Assembly (NCBI GenBank): GCA_028752905.1
Contig: JAQNBH010000011.1
Span: 23,454,341-23,518,340, forward strand
DNA length: 64,000 bases
Direction of reading: 5' to 3'
Source of the DNA: Cladorhizidae sp. MBARI D1340-BT2
Lineage: Eukaryota; Porifera; Demospongiae; Poecilosclerida; Cladorhizidae
Shown: piece by piece, positions 58,849-64,000 of the stretch
How positions within the stretch are numbered: the first letter of the stretch is position 1
Layout of the letters: each line of letters starts with the position of its first letter
The notes under the pieces: model-generated
What the model saw: only the letters and a program-made list of their open reading frames with translations
Database searches by the model: none
What the model was told of the DNA's origin: nothing
Made by a program: the position numbers and the translations under genes

Positions 58849-61190
58849 GTTTGATTTGTAAGTGAGATCTGCCTTGAATCCCGTTTCGAGTTAATACTCC
58901 AGTATTGTGGTGGTGCAGAATTTTTGCCCTTGTTGTAATGACAGATTTTACATGTATTATTATTCCAATATTATTATTTCTTTGTTTTAGAGGTGATTGC
59001 TGTCTCTTCTGCTGTTGTGCTGGTCATCATTGCTGCCATTTCGATATTGTTTATTGTGATTTTTTAAATGCGGTAAGAAATATTTAGTATACCATCCCTA
59101 CTGTACAGTTTCATTGAGCTTCTCCTAGGCATTCTATTATACTGACATTGTGTCATTCCATAATGTTGCAATGAAATTGGAAGCCAGAAATGCAATGAAA
59201 TGGATATGAAGCATGCAAGAGTAGGATTTGGTTTAATACTTACATCCATTGTATTGTGTCGGACCAAGAATCTATAGAGCAGAGGATGAAATGCTCTGTG
59301 AGCTATTTAGTTTCCAAATACTCTAAAGGATTTGTAGACATGTGGGTGGGACGCATTGGAACTTTGAGAAACCTACCCTGTTTGTAAACAGGTATCTGAT
59401 TAAACATACAGCAATGTTATGCAAACAAGGTATAGGTGTTCTACAGATAGCTAACAGTTTGAGGGCTGTTATAGTAATTTTGTTACCAGGTGCTGGGTGT
59501 ATCCATAATCTTTGGTTGCAGTGGTAGCTAGAGTTTGATAACTGTAATACCGACTAATACATTGCATTATGAATCCTGCTTGGAATGCAACACAAGAATT
59601 GGAATGCATTCAGGCCTTCGGTAATAATGCCAGAATAGTTTTTAGATGCCACAACATAGATACTACATTGCTACATAATAGATACATTAAACTTGCAATA
59701 AAATAACACATTGGCAAGTATTTACTGGTTGTCATGGAAGTCAATTTATAGACTAAAATGTAGTCCACATCATACCATTTGATATCTTCCATATTCTTGG
59801 GAGTATAAGTAGTACCTACTAATATGCAGAGATTTTGTTGGTTGGTTTGTATGCATATGTGCTGCATGAATGTTGGGCAGTAGAGGTACACTTATATTCA
59901 AGGAGAATGACTTAGCATTAGTAAAATACTTTATCCAACTTTTAACTTCTTGTACGCTCAACAGTCTCAGCACACACCATATTTTGTTATTATTGTTATC
60001 ATTTTGCTATCAGAATTGGCCCCTTAGTAGTGGGTCAGCTACAATCTCCTTCAAGTTCTCAGTAACAAATGTGCAAGAGAACTAAACAGCAGAAAATACT
60101 GTCTTGATGATCCTTGCCCACATTTTACAAAATATGACGTGCATTGGGGAAAATTTGGAGCCTTCTGCCACTAAAATTGTTTTGATTGTAAGCAAGTTTT
60201 TTGAGAAAAATAACTTAGAAGATACATACATAGCTAGATATATACCTAGATAAATAGCTAGATACATACCTAGATACAAAGCTAGATCTTGAAGATATAT
60301 TTCAAGATTTTTTATTTTTTTAAGTGAAGTCTGCTAGTTTAAAAGATCTCAAAACACATTTGAAGAAACTAATAGAAGCTGAAATCACTCTTTGAGCTAC
60401 TAAAGAGTTGTCAACATGAGTTTTGGCCGAGTATGAATTGTTTTTTTTAATGATTTGGTTGCCTGCCATTTTTAAGTGGGTAGAGCTTGATGATACTTCC
60501 TAGAAATATTTCAAGAATTTTTTCCCACTATTAAACGACATAACTTTTCTTGTCGTTAACACTACAACTCCACCTCCTCCCCGCAATGGGCCACCCATCA
60601 AGACCAAGATAACAGACCAAGTAATTAACTTAGTTCCACCATCAATGGAGAGCTAATAGCTACAGTTAGTACCACACACATCAACAGCAATCACAACTGA
60701 GTTACATCTGGAACCCAGTAACACAACGAATGGACTATAAGCTGCCTATATTTGCTAGCAAACTACGAACACAGCCTCTGGAATAAATTATTTCATAAAC
60801 GGAACCTTGATCAAAGCAGAAAACATGGAAATGGCATCTTCTCCCATTCCAAACAAGTCAAGCAGAGCTCATGTCAATTAAGTTATGGCCTTCACATAGC
60901 GGGACCTTCCCATAGTATCCCCAGTGGCACAAAGAAGATATGGAGGTTTTGGGTATATAGTTAGAGTTTTAAGCCACTTAAATCTTTCAACCACATGACT
61001 TGGAAAAATTGGTAACTTAAATCGTTTTTGCCAAATAAATAGCTATGGAACACATACCATAGAAAAATATAAACTTGAAGATTTGTATCAGATTTTCATC
61101 AATTTTAATATTCAAGTATAATGTATGAGATGATAATTAGAACTTTCTGACGATACTGACATTCTTCGCATTGAAAATCTGAAATAAATA
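58849..61190. other. Unassigned region
   Basis: AT-rich, with only short open frames (60-93 codons) that match nothing I recognise. A short tandem run of TAGCTAGATACATACC-like units (about 60220-60290) is the only repeat. The frames at 58905-59087 (plus) and 59610-59891 (minus) have no supporting splice or domain evidence. Confidence 0.4.
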
Positions 61191-61194
61191 ACAA

Positions 61195-61430
61195 TAACCT
61201 TCTCAATAATTAACTTGAAATATACTCTCTCGACATTTCCACTAGATGCTCTAGCCTTCATCAGGAATGATGAGATGCTAAGACTTGTGTGAGCCTGTTA
61301 TATACTGCTATCAACCACGTGATACAAGCCACACCCTGGCACATGCATCCAGCATGAGAACCAGATTTGAAAAAAATAGTAAAGATAATAGCAATTATAA
61401 ATGAAATATTATAACAATTCAAAAGAATCA
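61195..61430 (-). mobile_element. Penelope-like element terminal region
   Basis: The sequence is shared with 50213-50400: TTCTCAATAATTAACTTG, the hammerhead-like motif, GATGCTAAG, TGTTATATA, and the CACATGCA segment. It lies just 3' (minus strand) of a possible endonuclease-tail fragment at 61588-61737, the expected arrangement for a Penelope-like element. Confidence 0.5.
61231..61265 (-). ncRNA. Hammerhead-like ribozyme motif in a Penelope-like tail
   Basis: The minus strand reads CCTGATGAAGGCTAGAGC then ATCTAGTGGAAATGTCGAG. An intact CTGATGA box, stem II (GCTAG with CTAGT around AGCAT), GAAA and a GTC cleavage-type triplet are all in order. Stem III is minimal and stem I is weak (about three pairs before a mismatch). 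The layout fits the minimal hammerhead motifs reported in Penelope-like elements. A mutated sister copy is at 50254-50289. Confidence 0.5.
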
Positions 61431-61587
61431 ATAAATAAAAATTATAACACCTAAAAAGACATGCTTGATATAACTAAGTTATCTAGTATTTTATATATAT
61501 CTGTTCATCCTACATTCATAGTTGAACAACTCAATAGCAACAACTCTGTTACAATTTAAAAATTATTTTAAGCAGCAGATAATGCCT

Positions 61588-61737
61588 TCAATTTTTTAAA
61601 ACAGGAACAAGTGTTTGACTATCATTTGCACTCAAAACAATTCTTGTGGTCTGCTTCCAATCAATTGCTTTGTTATGGTTAATGTGCCGCTCTCTGTTAT
61701 CATTTTGGAAAACCTCCCTGCAGTTGGTTTCTAGACA
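61588..61737 (-). pseudogene. Possible Penelope-like endonuclease C-terminal fragment
   Basis: The minus-strand frame reads CLETNCREVFQNDNRERH then HNKAIDWKQTTRIVLS and stops at TGA (61590-61588). The H-x-N-K-A-IDW-x-x-T pattern resembles the end of the GIY-YIG endonuclease of Penelope-like elements (usually H-x-x-x-x-x-H-x-IDW). The GIY-YIG motif itself is not seen. The position next to the hammerhead-like motif supports the call. Confidence 0.4.
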
Positions 61738-61819
61738 TTTAACTTTGTATATATGTTTCTAATTTAGCCATGAGTTGGATTTGCGACCGCCGAGAGGTTT
61801 ATAAACACACATGCTTGTT

Positions 61820-63067
61820 CTAAAAGCAAATGGTGATAATTATAATGTTCCCAGGGAGATAAACCCAATGTTGGGTCCTAGATAATGCTGCTGGCCCACT
61901 ACTCTAGACAAACAAACAACCAGTTCTCTATTACAAATAGTTCTCTATACAACCACGGGTGCACAACGGAGAGGAGGATGTTATGTTGGTCAGTTATATT
62001 TGGGGGGGTTTCAAATTATGCTTGTGATTTTTTCTCCTCTTCTTCCCCGATGATGGGCCTCCATGAGGTCCTGATGGGGCTTCTAGCCATCCCATTGTGC
62101 TGCCAGAGTTAGGAAGTGACTCATGAAAACTTATAGTTGCACGTGCACCTACCTAACTAGTTCAGATTTAACTCAAACCACTAATGATGTAGTTCAAGAC
62201 AATGCATTTGAAAAGTATTGGACAAATTATGGAGTATGTACGGGCTTAATGTGTTTGGATTCAGATGCAAGTGGGGAGGAGAATACAACTTACACCATGA
62301 ATGATATTAATTTGATCAAATCAACAGTAGGTGTGGTCCCAACTAGCACATGGTATATTATTAATTTCTATTAGCCAGATGAGCGAGAAGGGAAATCCGA
62401 GTAATGAGAATCATTCTGTTGCTCAGCTGTACCATAGATTTACCACCCTTAAATAGAAGAGGAAATTTGTAGCTGCAATCATTACCCACAATAGTATCTA
62501 AAGACTTACTAGGCTTGCATGAATATTTCTGTTCACATGAAGAATTTGATGCTATATACAGCAAAAATAAACAAGCAAACTTACTTGTCAGTTTATCTGT
62601 TTCTGTGATTGCTGCTGTTTTTAACTGCTTTTCTGTCTGTTTTCTTCTTATTCTCATTGACAGGAGCCCACATCAACCAACAAGCATAATTTGATCTTCA
62701 TACGAGGCGTGAGTTTTACAATTTACATTAGAATGTTAGCTATCACTAAATATATTGTGGAGGCTAATCAACATTGTTGGTCAGACTTCATTGCTCTTTT
62801 ATTTTTCTGATTTATACTCATGTGTGTGTATTCCAGAACCATATATTATATATTACCATAGAACCATCTCTATTATAGTGGAACCCTCAATTTGGGGAAC
62901 ATCTACAATCTGTAATCCCTCTTTACATGCAGTCTACAATGTAACAGTTACATGTATTTGTAATGGTGCAGCTGGAGCCAATGGGGCACTGCAGGCATAC
63001 ATGCTGTACTTTATCACTAATTCAGGGATTAAGAGTTTTGATCTATATACACTATATAGTGAGGGAC
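61820..63067 (+). other. Unassigned region with short open frames
   Basis: Plus-strand open frames at 61885-62112, 62123-62374 and 62755-63060 have no recognised domain. The last contains several N-x-T/S sites and Cys residues (PSLHAVYNVTVTCICNG), which might be an extracellular exon, but there is no convincing splice structure or start. A minus-strand frame at 62361-62657 is equally unsupported. Confidence 0.3.
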
Positions 63068-63072
63068 CCATA

Positions 63073-63455
63073 TGTTAGGGACCTTGTTAGGTAACACCCT
63101 AACAGCCCTAACAACACAGGAGCAACCTGCAGATGTTAACCTGCAGAAAGCTCACGAACAAACTGTTGACCTCAAAGTTGACCACACTTATGTTAATAGC
63201 CGCATGCATAAACAAACACACAGCTGCTACTTGTATTCCATTGGATAGTCAATCAACCACATGCATGTATTTTACCTTATATGGTCATGTCCCTGGGGGG
63301 AGGCCAGCCTAGTTAAGGGCAGCCTCCCTCTGGACAGATTATTCGGTCTTGAGTTGTGTCTTGTCGAAGTGAATAAAGTTGTTATTACTAGTTGCCTAAA
63401 GCACTAAGTGTGTAAAGCCTTAGCTAGACTGTTAGGGGTGGTGCATACCCTAACA
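63073..63455 (+). mobile_element. Solo LTR with 5 bp target duplication
   Basis: Starts TGTTAGGGACCTTG and ends GCATACCCTAACA, with short inverted ends TGTTAG and CTAACA. The 5 bp CCATA occurs immediately before (63068-63072) and after (63456-63460). The 383 bp sequence holds a poly(A) signal, AATAAA, at about 63372-63377 in GTGAATAAAGTTG. This is the expected product of LTR-LTR recombination removing a Ty3/Gypsy or similar element; no internal sequence remains. Confidence 0.9.
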
Positions 63456-63460
63456 CCATA

Positions 63461-64000
63461 CCATACATATACTTTGGAAGTTGATTGGGATATTGATAAA
63501 ACATCTGGATAAAGTTTCCATGTTTTGAGTAACAGTCTCAAGTAAATTTTGGCAGACATGCATAATGTTGGTTGTTTCATTATTGTACACCACTTACCAT
63601 TCTCTCTCACCTAAATATTTTGGCTCAAGAAGAAGTGATAACCAGTCCTCTGATGGCAACTCAAGTAACTGTAAGAAGGATGAAGTTATTGAGGACACAC
63701 ATTCACATTCTGATAGTGCAATGCCTAATCAGAATCTTGAAGGATCAATCCAAGTGTTTTTCTGTGAACTTGGATCAGTCAGAGGAGCCGACTACTTCAA
63801 TGAAATGTGAAGGCAAGGAAGATACAGCAGCTTATATGTGCAAGGGACATTTGCAGTAGTTAATGACCGGTGGATGATATCATTTCTTGCCAAGAGAAAG
63901 ATAATTACAGACTGAGTCTATTCATGACTGTTGCTTAGTGGCCCTGAATATGTTGCTCTACTGACCGGACCACTTCCTTTTTCAGTTTGAAACGTTCTTG
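63461..64000 (+). other. Unassigned region with possible exon
   Basis: Plus-strand frame 63565-63810 includes SPKYFGSRRSDNQSSDGN then KKDEVIEDTHSHSDSAM and SIQVFFCELGSVRGADYF. The Ser/Asp-rich then hydrophobic composition looks more protein-like than the neighbouring frames, but an overlapping frame (63572-63859) is also open and no domain is recognised. A host exon is possible; the window ends before this can be resolved. Confidence 0.3.

Noticed and set aside
58905..60280. Several 60-93 codon frames as host genes
   Set aside because: No domain, start context or splice evidence; lengths are what AT-rich random sequence gives.

Overview
This window looks like a repeat-rich, AT-rich stretch of a metazoan nuclear genome, probably an aquatic invertebrate. 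A sponge or another early-branching animal would fit, but nothing here fixes the species. The evidence is spliceosomal introns (GTAAGT donors, YAG acceptors), four piggyBac-type loci, Ty3/Gypsy relics, a Tc1/mariner element, hAT and non-LTR fragments, Penelope-like tails, and an invertebrate-type transposase-like gene of the kind I associate with DUF7869. I see no bacterial operons, tRNAs, rRNAs or CRISPR. Almost all coding sequence belongs to mobile elements, most of it broken. No host gene could be named.

Layout. 1-2.58 kb: truncated Gypsy element (Gag, protease, integrase; no reverse transcriptase between protease and integrase). 2.58-5.92 kb: a 1.5 kb-arm, nearly perfect inverted repeat built from non-LTR retrotransposon debris. 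5.92-21.21 kb: a 15 kb minisatellite of about 24 bp units with higher-order repeats (periods 1628, 1696 and 2028 bp), whose last 0.77 kb is inverted. 21.2-24.7 kb: a diverged satellite. 24.7-26.55 kb: a unique block with a 48 bp minisatellite. 26.55-33.08 kb: a piggyBac element (A) flanked by TTAA and carrying a nested 2.95 kb element (I) of the DUF7869-like family. 33.6-35.05 kb: piggyBac B. 35.7-35.9 kb: hAT C-terminal fragment running into a ~52 bp minisatellite (35.86-37.19 kb), which is split by a 6.03 kb DUF7869-like element (II). Element II carries a three-exon gene with one frameshift and a nested Tc1/mariner copy; the array resumes at 43.22-43.82 kb. 44.27-46.21 kb: 3' part of a third such element (III) with an expanded ~34 bp minisatellite. 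46.65-49.4 kb: a second Gypsy relic on the minus strand, in which integrase precedes reverse transcriptase and a TTAA-flanked MITE is inserted. 49.4-50.15 kb: piggyBac C fragment. 50.46-51.80 kb: trinucleotide microsatellites. 51.8-58.85 kb: a second copy of the satellite plus unique block, interrupted by a 1.9 kb piggyBac derivative (D). 58.85-64 kb: mostly unassigned, with a Penelope-like tail at 61.2-61.7 kb and a solo LTR with a 5 bp target duplication at 63.07-63.46 kb.

How the parts fit. Several insertions can be ordered. The satellite/unique block was duplicated first; piggyBac A and D then inserted at TTAA sites whose flanks can be recognised in paralogous copies; element I then inserted into A. 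Likewise the ~52 bp array predates element II, which predates the Tc1 copy. Two unrelated DNA-transposon families here, piggyBac (D) and the DUF7869-like family (I), each have a derivative that lost the catalytic core but kept the N-terminal and C-terminal parts of the protein. The most interesting item is the DUF7869-like family, defined here by matching terminal inverted repeats, apparent TATA target duplications, an intron-bearing gene and a deletion derivative.
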